Below the pieces are notes generated by a model that searched no databases, had not been told where the DNA came from, and saw only the letters and a program-made list of their open reading frames with translations. A stretch of DNA of 21,478 nt, taken from the NCBI GenBank assembly GCA_964200075.2, contig CAXNAA020000417.1:1-21478 (forward strand), in the 5' to 3' direction. Origin of the DNA: Sphacelaria rigidula. Taxonomy: Eukaryota > Phaeophyceae > Sphacelariales. Of the stretch, positions 1 to 8,205 are shown piece after piece. The position numbers and the translations under genes are program-made. Numbering within the stretch: position 1 is the stretch's first letter; each line of letters starts with the position of its first letter.

Positions 1-257
1 TGCTCTTCCGCGCTGTACGGGTAACACCGCATGGGTAGGCGCAGATCGAGTACAAGCGTAGAAAAGCACGGCGCGACTTGTACCTTTTCAACTCATGACA
101 CCGACCACGTGGCATTCGGAACAGAAAATACTAAACCCTGAAAAGTTTGCCACGGTCCACACCTACGTGGTAAAAATAAACAATCCAGTCGTTCTCGCTT
201 TCATCACTGAGTTCTGATTTTTTTTCCCGAAACTCTAGTATCGTAGATCATCTGGGT
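1..257. other. No gene seen; intergenic
   Basis: I see no open frame, RNA gene or strong repeat here. A short T-run lies near 217-225. The first copy of the dispersed AATTGATGCCGATTCA repeat begins at the right edge. Confidence 0.5.
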
Positions 258-430
258 CATGCATTCATTTTCCATATGAAAATTGATGCCGATTCAACAG
301 ATGACCTGTGCTGGCAGCCATTATTTGACCGCGAGGGTAGGTCACCTGCTGAATGGGCATCAATTTCACTTGGAAAAATCATGTATGATCCAGATGGACT
401 GCCCGTACCGCGGTCTAAAGGGTTAGTCAA
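258..430. repeat. Dispersed palindromic repeat, copy 1
   Basis: This copy carries the family core AATTGATGCCGATTCA at 281-296. Nucleotides 281-307 and 339-365 are inverted copies of each other, matching at 24 of 27 positions, so the segment can form a hairpin with a loop of about 31 bases. To its right, a tract from CACTTGG through GATCCAGATGG to CGCGGTCTAAAGGGTT (about 367-423) recurs near 1990-2045 and 11379-11440. A 119-codon plus-strand frame (276-635) starts inside the repeat, but it resembles no protein and is probably chance. The small size, palindromic form and lack of coding capacity suggest a MITE-like non-autonomous element; I see no clear target-site duplication. Confidence 0.6.
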
Positions 431-757
431 CATACACGTACGAGAGCGGGTCAAACATCTGGAATTTGCGTTCATTTCACAACAGTGGGAAAAAAAAATG
501 ATGCCACCACAAAACAGATTGCTCACTTTTCGGCAAAAAGGGATTCCGTGTCAGACCCCCATGAGGCATATATACTCCCTCTCTTCAGTATTATTTATTC
601 ATGTTTTGCTTGTATCGCGTTTTGTGAGTTTTTGAATCTGGGTCTATTTTTTTTGGTGGGGGGGCTTTTTTGCTAGCCTGTGACCGCGGAAGGCGTCCGC
701 ATCAGATGCCCAGTGCGAATATACCACGCGGATATCGGAACGGTTTTTAATGTGAAG
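431..757. other. No gene seen; homopolymer-rich intergenic
   Basis: Runs of A (489-498), T (about 646-653) and G (about 656-663) are present. Short open frames here (for example 485-676, plus) have no protein-like features and are likely chance. Confidence 0.5.
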
Positions 758-788
<31 letters not shown>

Positions 789-789
789 C
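758..789. repeat. (ACA)n trinucleotide microsatellite
   Basis: An essentially perfect trinucleotide run of ACA/AAC, about ten units, follows GTGAAG and ends at CCCCCATC. It is not inside a convincing reading frame. Confidence 0.9.
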
Positions 790-1473
790 CCCCATCAGGT
801 GGACCGTATGCGGACCACTACACCAGTAGAGTTTAGCACTTGCTAGCTACTTGCTTTTAGTAGGGGAAAAAAACAAAAACCGGATCTTCAATGGGCGTGC
901 TGTGCTCCTAGCGTGCGCAGAACGCGTTCTTGTCTAAATCGGCGCCGATTTGAGGTCAGGCAACGCACACTTCGCCTTGAGAGCACTTTGCGCCCCCTTT
1001 GCCCGAGGGTTCTTGGTATGCCTTCGTCGGGGTTAGGAGTAGATTCAGAGTTAGTGTTATTCGGAATCATATATTTCCGAGAAATTTCCCACCCCTACCA
1101 AGTGCGTTGTCAATAGCCAAACGACTAAGGCAAGCAACAAATGAGTACCCCCCCTTCCCTCCCCATCCCCCACCAAGTGGTAAACTGACCTCCACTATAG
1201 GCACGAGGTGCAGAATACGTTTTCCGACAGCCCTTGCATCGAGGCACCGAGCCAACTCGTTTGATGGTAGCACATAGAGCAAGCAACTGGACGAGGCATT
1301 CTCCCGTCGGTGTCCCAAGTGCGGGGTCGGCTTATTGTAATGTTTTCCCGTGCTTGCTTGGTGGCATCACTGATGTGGCGGAAGGATGGGAACATGGAAG
1401 AATGACGGGGTGTGGACCCGTAAATACGGGGTCCCAGAACTTCTGTTACCAAAAGGAGGGGACCCAAAGAAAT
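790..1473. other. No supported gene; C-rich tract inside
   Basis: Several overlapping short frames exist on both strands (for example 913-1116 plus, 1195-1467 minus, 1234-1632 plus). None has a recognisable motif, and the last is prolonged by the hexamer array that follows. C-rich DNA at 1147-1171 has four C runs, so the minus strand could form a G-quadruplex. Confidence 0.5.
1147..1171 (-). other. Potential G-quadruplex tract (minus strand)
   Basis: The plus strand shows C7, then C3, C4 and C5 runs separated by one to two pyrimidines or AT. The complement therefore has four G runs of three or more with short loops, which is the standard quadruplex pattern. Function is not shown by the sequence. 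Confidence 0.5.
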
Positions 1474-1551
1474 GCTAACGCTAACGCTAACGCTAACGCT
1501 AACGCTAACGCTAACGCTAACGCTAACGCTAACGCTAACGCTAACGCTAAC
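1474..1551. repeat. Perfect (GCTAAC)13 hexamer array
   Basis: Seventy-eight bases are made of exactly thirteen GCTAAC units with no interruption. The complement reads TTAGCG repeated, one base away from the TTAGGG telomere unit. Because the unit length is a multiple of three and holds no stop in several frames, it keeps open frames running on the plus strand (Asn-Ala and Leu-Thr dipeptides). Those frames should not be read as genes. Confidence 0.95.
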
Positions 1552-1624
1552 CTTGACCCAAGGCGTACGAGACCCTCGGGGGAAGGGGGTGCACAGGTTC
1601 CCCCAGACAAAGTGTGCGTTGGCA
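1552..1624. other. Flank of hexamer array
   Basis: Unique-looking sequence of 73 bases lies between the hexamer array and the second copy of the dispersed palindromic repeat. No gene is supported. Confidence 0.4.
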
Positions 1625-1850
1625 GACCTTAAATCGACGCCGATATCCTACTCAGGGATCTTAACCCTCGGACAGCGAGAGTAGGTCATCTGTTGAATCG
1701 GCATGATCCAGAAAGACTACCCTCGCGGCCTAAGGGTTAACCCTTAGACGGCGAGATTAGTTTTTCTGGATAATGCATTTTTTTTTCACTTGAAATTGAT
1801 GCCGATTCAAGAGAAGACTAACCTCGCGGTCTAAGGGTTAAGGGTTTGAG
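1625..1850. repeat. Dispersed palindromic repeat, copy 2, with perfect palindrome
   Basis: Bases 1701-1738 and 1739-1776 form an inverted repeat without a spacer, matching at about 32 of 38 positions. Its centre is a perfect 18-base palindrome, CTAAGGGTTAACCCTTAG, at 1730-1747. The family core TTGATGCCGATTCAA follows at about 1795-1809. An inverted partner, TGAATCGGCAT, sits at 1694-1704. The CGCGGTCTAAGGGTT end recurs at about 1824-1839. The same modules appear in copies 1 and 3 and near 11400, 11600 and 19540. It is best explained as a short palindromic transposon-like element, perhaps with nested or tandem insertions. Confidence 0.65.
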
Positions 1851-1994
1851 TGGCAAGCTACTACAGAAAGCATATTGGACCTCGTGGAGGGGCATTTCGG
1901 AACTGAAACGATTCATTCACTAATTGGCCGCTTTTCACTTTCAATTTCACGAACACACTGTTGAGAGTAGATATAGGTTGGATCGTCATTAATC
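1851..1994. other. No gene seen
   Basis: This spacer lies between two repeat copies. A 90-codon minus-strand frame (1861-2133) runs through it and into the stem-loop, but it has no recognisable feature. Confidence 0.4.
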
Positions 1995-2050
1995 CCACTT
2001 GACAAAAGTATGCATGATCCACTTGGACTACCCTCGCGGTCTGACGAGGC
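1995..2050. repeat. Dispersed palindromic repeat, copy 3 (partial)
   Basis: The tract CACTTGACAAAAG, ATGATCCACTTGGACTACC, CTCGCGGTCTGA matches the distal module of copies 1 and 2 in the same order. The AATTGATGCCGATTCA module is missing, so this copy is truncated, or cut by the stem-loop element that follows directly. Confidence 0.55.
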
Positions 2051-2271
2051 CGTGTCTTATCAAAAATTCTTTTCGTGTCGGAAACATGCGGTGGAATCGA
2101 ATTCGCTCCGGATCTGATACAAGTCCACGGCATTCATTCACGTTCTCAACCACCATCTGAGTTCAACATAAATGCTGTGGACGTGTATCAGATCCGGAGA
2201 TAATTCAATTCTTTCACCGCACGTTTTTGACACGAAGACAAATTGATGACGAAGACACGCTCTGAGGCTCA
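2041..2271. repeat. Foldback / stem-loop element
   Basis: Bases 2067-2133 and 2172-2239 are long inverted copies of each other. They include CTCCGGATCTGATACA and GTCCAC blocks that match almost perfectly. The pairing continues weakly outward, where CGTGTCTT near 2051 faces AAGACACG near 2252, so the whole hairpin may span 2041-2271. The loop is about 38 bases. No protein is encoded. Family knowledge suggests a MITE-like foldback; the hairpin could also be transcribed. Confidence 0.75.
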
Positions 2272-2326
2272 AACTGCGACAATCAATCAATCAATCAACC
2301 AATCAAATCGAATCGAATCAAAATCT
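2269..2326. repeat. (AATC)n tract with inverted partner at 2723-2745
   Basis: Four AATC units follow CAAACTGCGAC and lead into degenerate AATCG units. The reverse complement, GATTGATTGATTGTCGCA plus TTGA with one mismatch, occurs at 2723-2745. The pair therefore flanks about 450 bases in inverted orientation, which could mark the ends of one element or two insertions of the same repeat. Confidence 0.6.
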
Positions 2327-2720
2327 TAATCTGTCCGGGATTTCACACCCGCTCTTGCTCGTAAGTACTCACGATTCGAACGACGGTTGTTGCTCTCGCC
2401 AAACAAAAACAATCACCTCTCGACGTTCGAACGCTCGACCTTCCGGCGAGGCATTTACTCATCATGCTATTAGCACGGATTCTGTGTGCATGCGACCCAT
2501 CATTGTTTTCAACATGAACGATTTTTTCAGAATCCGTGCTACAGGAGCATAATAATAACTAGGAGCCTAACCTTGCCCGCGATGGCCAGCTATTGGTACT
2601 CCCGCTGAGACCAACGGGACGTGGTGGCATGTGTGTTAGATATCACCGCGTTCATAACCCCTTCAGATCAAATACATATAAGAATAGTTGCACACCCTGA
2701 AAAATAGATGGAGAGATGAA
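2327..2720. other. No gene; contains a short perfect hairpin
   Basis: No convincing gene is present. TAGCACGGATTCTG at 2469-2482 and its exact reverse complement at 2529-2542 form a 14-bp stem with a 46-base loop. A 65-codon plus-strand frame (2355-2552) crosses it without motifs. Confidence 0.5.
2469..2542. repeat. 14-bp perfect inverted repeat
   Basis: The arms TAGCACGGATTCTG and CAGAATCCGTGCTA are exact reverse complements separated by 46 bases. The stem could be the terminal inverted repeat of a very small element or a structured RNA. Nothing else in it is recognisable. Confidence 0.7.
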
Positions 2721-2935
2721 TAGATTGATTGATTGTCGCACTTGAACTGGCTCCCCAGGGATCAAGCCGTCGTCACATGATGGACGTACCCAAGAAACAC
2801 AAAACCGAAAACAGTTGCTGAAGAAAAAGAAGGAACAGAAAAAAGTCGAACAGAATGACATAGTAGACACAGACGCGAAAAAGAAGAAACAAGAAGAAAG
2901 AGTCAACAAAAAGCAAAGCACAGGGAATGAATGGC
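2720..2935. repeat. Purine-rich dispersed repeat, copy 1
   Basis: This tract begins with a GATTGATT run and carries CTGAAGAAAAAGAAGGAACAGAAAAAAGT, AACAGA, then a GACGCGAAAAAGAAG and AAAAAGCAAA tail, split here for brevity. The same order of blocks recurs at about 19690-19925, with several substitutions and small indels. In one plus-strand frame (2815-2997) it reads as a lysine/glutamate-rich peptide, but copy 2 has stops in the matching stretch, so protein coding today is unlikely. It may be a decayed piece of a retroelement or gene. Confidence 0.6.
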
Positions 2936-3620
2936 CGATTAGGTTGTCGAAAAGTGTGCTGCATGCAGTATGGAATCTATTTTGTCTGCTTCAATAGACG
3001 CAATAGTCTGTACTGTACGCAGTACACTTTTCGTCATTGCCATCTCTTGTCCAGGGTAGGAAGAGCTGCGAACGTGCAAACTCTCCAGGACACGGAAGAA
3101 AATGTGATACCTGACTAATTGCTCGCTGCTCACACCTAATTTCATGCTCGCGAGCTGGGTGATTGATCAGCACTATAAATCGAATATTCTAGAGTGTGCA
3201 GAGCATAGAGGACCTCCAATAACGGAAGGCTCGGAGCCACAGCCCTCGCTTGGGAACATAGGCTCATCATAGAGCGAGCCGAGAGGGGGCATGGGGTCCC
3301 CTCATATCGAGGGGAAGGTACGTACGTACCCCTCCGATACCATGGGTAATGACGATAGCAAGTACTGTATAAGAACAAGACAGTACACCCGGGTGCAGCA
3401 CGGTATGGGCACGGTGCCGCAGCAGGGGCCGACGCAAGCAAGTAGCTTCGTTTGTTTTCCGCAGTGCCCGATGATACCGCGATAGCCGCTGCGCCCCCTT
3501 CCCCCCCCCCAAACCAGCCTTAAAACTGTCACGTAAAAAACAGTCGCACAGTACATGATGGCTGCTTTCAGAGTGCATAAAGCGCCTCATACGGACGACA
3601 TTGGCAAAGACAAAAGAGAT
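2936..3620. other. No supported gene; short palindromes
   Basis: I find no convincing coding region. TACTGTAC is at 3011-3018, a GTAC-based palindrome (GGTACGTACGTACC) lies near 3316-3329, and C5-TT-C10 lies at 3494-3510. Minus-strand frames such as 3267-3755 (162 codons) run through low-complexity DNA and a foldback and look accidental. Confidence 0.5.
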
Positions 3621-3819
3621 TTCCGGAAAACGCTTTCTGGTATTTTGAGAGTGCAAATACTCAGGATTAGAGTGTAAATATATATATATATTCCCCCCCT
3701 CCGTCAAATGTGGTATCCCCTCAACTTTTTTTCGATGAGTTCTTTTAATTTTCATTTTGCACTCTGATCCTGAGATATTTGCACTCTGAAATGAAATGAC
3801 AAAAAAGCGTTTTCCGAAA
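3621..3819. repeat. Foldback element with TA/poly-C centre
   Basis: The left arm starts TTCCGGAAAACGCTTTCTGG, then GAGAGTGCAAATACTCAGGAT and AGAGTGTAAATA. The reverse complement of the right arm gives TTCGGAAAACGCTTTTTTG, then CAGAGTGCAAATATCTCAGGAT and CAGAGTGCAAAAT. The arms are roughly 60-70 bases long and meet around a (TA)n run (about 3677-3690), C7, and a T-rich stretch. No protein is encoded. A related half-motif, TTTCAGAGTGCATAAAGCG, sits just upstream near 3567-3585. Confidence 0.75.
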
Positions 3820-4899
3820 CTCTCTAATAGACGCTCCCAAGCGTGGGAGCTCCCAGCTGATCAATATGCTCGGCCTTTGTTATTTAGATTTACATATAGA
3901 TTTATCCGTCAAATCAGCCGCTTTTCCAGGGGTGAATATCACGACCTCACTCTGCAGTCAGGTTACCGATCAAAATTCAAGGTCTTGGGGCCACTAGATA
4001 ACCAACTACATATCTGTTGATCGCATGAGAATCAACTAAGCTTGATATTGTATCACATGAACTGACGTACACCACTCGAACGTCAAACTCGAGTGACCTG
4101 CTGGGTATGAGGGCAGTTATACGCAACGAAAAAAAGTCATTATCCAAAGGTGGAAATCTGTGATTTTCTGATATAGTAGCTTTGAAGTTGCACCTAGATT
4201 GCTATCGAATTCCATACCCTCGCCAACACAGAGCAGGCAGGAAAACTTTCTTGAGTTTGACCTGCTCATGCGTGGGCGATTCCTGGGCGGTAAACCATGA
4301 CGGCGTTATTCAATTATAAATATTGGCAGATGAAAAGGAACAGGGTTCCTGTCGGGATTCTCTCTCATAATCGTTAGTCGTGGCGGGGGGGTGTACTCAT
4401 GATCTTGCATGCCGTAGTCATAAGACCATTGACCTCGCATTCCCACAGAGAGCTAGGACGGAGAACGCCGGGTTTTTGCCGGACCAGGCTTGCAATCACC
4501 AAGCGCGAAGCGCCGTGACGTGTTCGGCGAGTCGCATGAAGGGTGAGCTGAATCGTGCTAAGTTTGTTCAGCCCGACGCGTACTGATTATCTTGCATTTG
4601 GATGACAGCCTGCAATGAGTTACTTCATTTTCTGGTATCGCCATTTCCGGAGATAGCTACGGGTTACACACTGCCTCACGGATATCGCAGTCTAAGGGGA
4701 GAAGGGCGGAAGGCCATGACCACTAGCCTACAGCCGATGGAGACCTCTTGAGAGCTTGCAGCACACCTTAAACAGTAACAACCTTGATCTTTTCCCTCCC
4801 CAACAGTGTTATTTCATGATACTATATATAGAAATCACGCGACGATAGAAAATGACAGTATATGAGGAAACACGTCCATACATGCCTTAGGAGCATATA
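3820..4899. other. No gene or strong repeat seen
   Basis: Across this kilobase there is no open frame longer than about 75 codons (3796-4020 and 4380-4586, plus) and neither resembles a protein. CCTGCTGGGTATGAGGGCAG and similar stretches look unique. It is intergenic or intronic as far as I can tell. Confidence 0.5.
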
Positions 4900-4919
4900 A
4901 CCCGCCCCCCCCCCCCCCG
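4900..4919. repeat. Poly-C run
   Basis: A near-uninterrupted C run of about fifteen bases follows CCCG and ends at GTACC. Such runs are prone to assembly and length error. Confidence 0.85.
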
Positions 4920-5210
4920 TACCTTCCGCATGACATTCCGAGAAAATAAACCTTTCTGCAAGACGGATGTCCAGCCAACTCGGGCCATTGTCCATTCCCT
5001 TACTGAAGTAGTGTCATACTCCGAGAGGGTCCGGGCAGCCAACGTGCTATCTGAGCGTTACTCCGCGTGTTTGGCGTCCAACGCGCCAAAATGAGCTAGT
5101 TCATGATCCGGATCAATATACTAATAAGAAGTAATATTTATGTAGCTCTTGAGCTGTCCGATGTGTGATCATTTCTCGTCATCTATCAGCGTCCGCCTCG
5201 ACTTCTACAC
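4920..5210. other. No gene seen
   Basis: The stretch contains a small hairpin, TTTGGCG at about 5070 facing CGCCAAA near 5084, and otherwise unique-looking AT-moderate DNA. No coding region is supported. Confidence 0.45.
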
Positions 5211-5471
5211 ATGATAATGAAAGCACGCCCCCCCGTTTTCCTTGCGGCTGACACACCACGTGGCCCTTTAGGGTACTACATCGATACCCACATGGAGGCA
5301 GCTGGCTTCACACCACCATCTACACATCACATACTAGGGCCGAAGCTCATGAGAGTAGGACGGCACGTGCACTGCGCCAAATCTACAGGGGGTTGTTGTT
5401 CTGTAGTGGGTCGGACCTCGACACTGCCTTGGGCAAACCTTGCGAACGCGCCAGGCGTCTACCCCGCTTGA
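5211..5471 (+). CDS. Unrecognised 86-codon open frame (weak candidate)
   Basis: The frame starts MIMKARPPVFLAADTPRGPL and ends LANAPGVYPA before TGA. I recognise no domain. It is slightly protein-like in having mixed composition with no long low-complexity run, and a Cys pair (residues GGCCSV) in the second half. Its stop codon overlaps a stable hairpin at 5464-5493. It could be an exon piece, a short orphan gene or chance; frames of this length are expected by chance in a window this size. Confidence 0.15.
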   Translation: MIMKARPPVFLAADTPRGPLGYYIDTHMEAAGFTPPSTHHILGPKLMRVGRHVHCAKSTGGCCSVVGRTSTLPWANLANAPGVYPA

Positions 5472-5493
5472 CTGCCATGAGGCAGTCTAGCGG
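5464..5493. repeat. Compact 13-bp hairpin with ATGA loop
   Basis: CCGCTTGACTGCC is followed by ATGA and GGCAGTCTAGCGG. Twelve of thirteen positions pair; the only mismatch is T-T. It is a very tight stem-loop for a random site and lies at the end of an open frame. It resembles an RNA 3'-end hairpin in shape, but does not match the metazoan histone stem-loop consensus. Confidence 0.7.
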
Positions 5494-5792
5494 AGCCTCC
5501 GGGTAATCGGCAAACGAACCCGCTTGCGGGGAGGGGTTGGGTCAAGTTTCCGCCCTTCCTTGGAAAGATGAAAAAAAAACCTTGAAGGTTCTGATGCTAT
5601 CGCATGGAAAGACAAGGCCGCTCCTCGGTGGAGGTTACTTTTCAAAAATACATTTCCTACCAAATGGTAAACTCTACTGCCTCCGTGGGTACGCTAAATG
5701 ATCTCTCCGGAAAACGTTTCACGGTTGGGACAACTCGTCACGACTCAAAACCACCAAATTCACGATTTCTTCGGCCTGATTGCCCAAAAGGG
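5472..5792. other. No supported gene up to the gap
   Basis: An 86-codon frame (5604-5864, plus) runs into and across the N run, so its continuity is not established. No motif is recognisable. An A9 run lies near 5571-5579, next to a short CCTTGAAGG palindrome. Confidence 0.4.
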
Positions 5793-5802
5793 NNNNNNNN
5801 NN
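5793..5802. other. Assembly gap (10 N)
   Basis: Ten consecutive N bases separate AAAAGGG from ATTCCACG. A run of exactly ten is typically a placeholder, so the true gap length is unknown and features should not be read across it. Confidence 0.99.
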
Positions 5803-6309
5803 ATTCCACGTGTCTGGGGTGCGCGTACCTGGGTTGCAACGCTAAAATAAAGCCTAGGGATTGATTATGGTCAATGGTTGCAAAAGGCCTTTAGTTTACA
5901 CTGTTTGTGTGTGTTGTCATCCCATCTATTCTGAACGCCAGTCTATACCTTTCGGTATATGAGGGCGCACCAGCCGGGGTCACACAGGAGGAAGGTCAAC
6001 ATGGGAGTTTTTCTTCTTCATTTGTTCTAGTTCTCCACCTTTTTTCTGCGGCACAACGCCCATACGTGGGGATAGATTTTTGTAGTGAAATTTGAAATTC
6101 AACCAATCCGAGGTCCTTCAGTGAGGAATCGGCGGAAGCTTGCGCCAATGAAAGGCGACCTTCGTAGTAAATAATGTAGTGAAAAATGCCTGTGATTGGC
6201 TCGCACACTCGAGTCACACCTATAGTGTACACCACGACGGATAGAACAGCAGCAGAGAAACGAAGCTGCAAGCAGACAAGTAGACAGTAAGTGGGAACCT
6301 GCCGCCGCA
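5803..6309. other. No gene seen
   Basis: Short frames on both strands (5907-6095 plus, 5996-6271 minus) lack recognisable features. No RNA gene or repeat was identified. Confidence 0.45.
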
Positions 6310-6627
6310 GTGAGTCATTGCGATCCTCGCATATCGGTATATCCCCATCTTACTATAGCTGGTTGTGTCTTTCCGTGGCCACAAGCGATGGCGCCGATGC
6401 CAGTGGCAGCAGCCGCCATGCTGACGGGTTCAAGCAATACCCTGGTGCAGTTGATCCGCACTGTGCTGTGCGTTGCTCCTTTAATCGAAGCACGGGGTCT
6501 CGCCCAGCCGTTCATACGGTGTATACCAGCGCTGGTTGTGTGTCTTTACCCAGCCATGTTCGGTATCGCGCAAGTGATGGGTCCGAGTAACATGAATTGT
6601 TCAAAAGGCAGTCAAGTGTGTATGTAG
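6310..6627 (+). CDS. Candidate membrane-protein exon, unrecognised
   Basis: This 105-codon frame encodes a strongly hydrophobic stretch. Residues about 22-40 (from the MAPMPVAAAAMLTG region) are Ala-rich; about 46-58 (LVQLIRTVLCVAP) and about 68-88 (FIRCIPALVVCLYPAMFGIA) look like membrane segments. CTATAG at about 6353-6358, after a pyrimidine-rich stretch, could act as a 3' splice site just before GCTGGTTGTGTC. The second half repeats this: GCTGGTTGTGTGTC recurs about 170 bases later with similar sequence after it, so part of the frame may be an internal direct duplication. I recognise no transporter family. It may be an exon of a membrane protein, a decayed copy, or chance. Confidence 0.25.
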   Translation: MSHCDPRISVYPHLTIAGCVFPWPQAMAPMPVAAAAMLTGSSNTLVQLIRTVLCVAPLIEARGLAQPFIRCIPALVVCLYPAMFGIAQVMGPSNMNCSKGSQVCM

Positions 6628-7017
6628 ACCGTACTGCGTCCCAACTGACACTATATTTTACAAAGAGACGAAGACAACCATGCAGCAGCTCAAGCAATCT
6701 GAGCGGAGATCAAACCGTCTTCGAAAGGTCTAAACACACGACAGAACAATGATAGCTACAGCACATGAGAGAGGACGTGAGTGTGTTTGTGCTGCAGTAG
6801 AGTGAAACAGGACATGTCCCATGTTATAGTTCTTCGGCTGATTTCAAACTGGTCCTCAGTGTTTGTCGGGTGCCTGTCTTGAACGCTCGGCCGTAATCGT
6901 GCTTCACGCATATAATTTAATTCACTACAAAATCATCCCCATGTATGGGTCCTGTGCCCTTCCTGCGGTGCTTGCCTTATTTTTTCAATCGACCGAGACG
7001 TTCAGGCTAATTCTCAT
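6628..7017. other. No gene seen
   Basis: No supported coding or RNA feature. A plus-strand frame (6863-7195) begins here but only its second half, inside the next foldback, has any match elsewhere. Confidence 0.45.
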
Positions 7018-7390
7018 GTATAAAAATAAAAAACTAGTTGAAAAGTGCATTTTCTGTCTTTCTCCGTCGTTTCCCCGCCGGAAGACGGCTACGCGGATGT
7101 TGACACCTTGGAATGACTTGATCTACTCGCTGAGACCGTTTCAGAGCACCTTCGCGTTATCCGTAGGTCACAGTTTAGTTCTTGGTCAAACTTGAATTTT
7201 CAATAGCAAACGGTCAAGTTATAAAAAAACAGGGAAACGCAAAGGTGCTCTGGAACGGTCTCAGCGAGTAGAGCATAACAGTCCAGGGTGTCACACATCC
7301 ACCTAGCCCTCTTTCCGGGGCAAAAACGACGAAGAAGGGCCAAACATGCACTTTTCGACAAGTTTTTTCATTATTTTTATTTTTTTTACG
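7018..7390. repeat. Foldback element A
   Basis: The left arm (about 7018-7190) and the right arm (about 7215-7390) are imperfect reverse complements. Matching blocks include TTGAAAAGTGCATTTT, CTCCGTCGTTT, CTACGCGGATGTTGACACC and CTCGCTGAGACCGTTTCAGAGCACCTTCGCGTT, the last given in part only because it varies between arms. The centre near 7197-7210 has almost no loop. On the plus strand the left arm can encode a peptide containing PWNDLIYSLRPFQSTFA, and the right arm on the minus strand can encode a similar one. The element is closely related to foldback B (7520-8205). Confidence 0.8.
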
Positions 7391-7519
7391 GAAGAGGTAG
7401 CCTCAGAACTCCCTTTCCCTCATCGACCGTGAAGTCGAACTTTGTACATCTTTTTACACATTGCGACTGTTGAGCATAGATTGTCCAGGGTGTGCACTTT
7501 TCCGATCTGATTTTGGCCG
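7391..7519. other. Spacer between foldbacks A and B
   Basis: About 130 bases separate the two related foldbacks. A fragment TTGTCCAGGGTGT near 7480 resembles the right arm of A (CAGTCCAGGGTGTCAC), so the spacer may also derive from the same family. Confidence 0.4.
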
Positions 7520-8205
7520 GACGAGCGATTCCTAAGACCAACTCTAATCGGAGCTGTTCAAAATTCCTGTTTAAAACTGCCTTTCTTGGCCCTTCTCCGT
7601 CGTTTGACGCCTGAAAATAGGGCTAGCCGGATATCGACGTCTTGGAATGACTTGCTCTGCTCATTGAGACCGTTCCAGGGCAACTTTGCATTTCCCGCTG
7701 GCTGCACTTTAATTTTTGGTCAAACACGGATTTTCAGGCCAACTCTTATGGGAGCGTTTGAAATTTTATTGTGCAACGATTCCAGAGGAGTTTTGTTTTC
7801 CTTTGTCATCGTGGTGAATGGGCACAAAATACACAACTGCGGCAAAGAAAAAAAAAGTCGTTTAAATTTAATGCAAAATAAAATTCTAAACGCTCCGATA
7901 AGAGTTGGCCTCAATGAAAAACGGTCAACCGATAAAAAAACAGGGGGAAATTTTGATCACTTCGCCGTTTTTTACTGAAAATCCCTGTTTGACCTGGTTT
8001 GGCCAAAACCAAAACTGCAGCCGGCAAGCGGGAAAAGCAAAGTTGCCCTGGAACGGTCTCAATGAATAGAGCAAGTAAACATTCCAGGGCGTCAACATCC
8101 GCCTAGCCCTCTTTTCGGGCGTAAATCGACGGAGAACGGCTCAAAAGGCAGTTTTCAACCGGAATTTGGAGCGGCTTTCATAATAAGAGCTGACCTAAAC
8201 GACAA
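7520..8205. repeat. Foldback element B, long imperfect inverted repeat
   Basis: The arms pair from about 7520/8205 inward almost to the centre near 7830. Clear blocks are TTGGAATGACTTGCTCTG against its diverged partner near 8075, GAGACCGTTCCAGGGCAACTTTGC (7664-7687) against GCAAAGTTGCCCTGGAACGGTCTC (8037-8060), and GGCCAACTCTTATGGGAGCGTTT (7738-7760) against AAACGCTCCGATAAGAGTTGGCC. The right arm has about 70 extra bases. A plus-strand frame (7586-7978, 130 codons) spans most of it; its N-terminal part, SWNDLLCSLRPFQGNFAFPA, matches the peptide from foldback A. Family-level knowledge points to foldback or MITE-type DNA elements; no transposase is present. Confidence 0.85.

Noticed and set aside
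1474-1551. The hexamer array as a true telomere or chromosome end
   Set aside because: The unit is TTAGCG, not a standard telomere unit, and non-telomeric sequence continues on both sides.
1234-1684. Long frames encoding Asn-Ala or Leu-Thr dipeptide repeats
   Set aside because: They are kept open only by the GCTAAC array; flanking residues show no protein character.
3267-3755. 162-codon minus-strand frame as a gene
   Set aside because: It runs through poly-C, a TA run and half of a foldback, and resembles no protein.
5068-5092. TTTGGCG/CGCCAAA pair as E2F-type promoter sites
   Set aside because: The match is short, no transcription start or gene is supported nearby, and the pair is better seen as a small hairpin.
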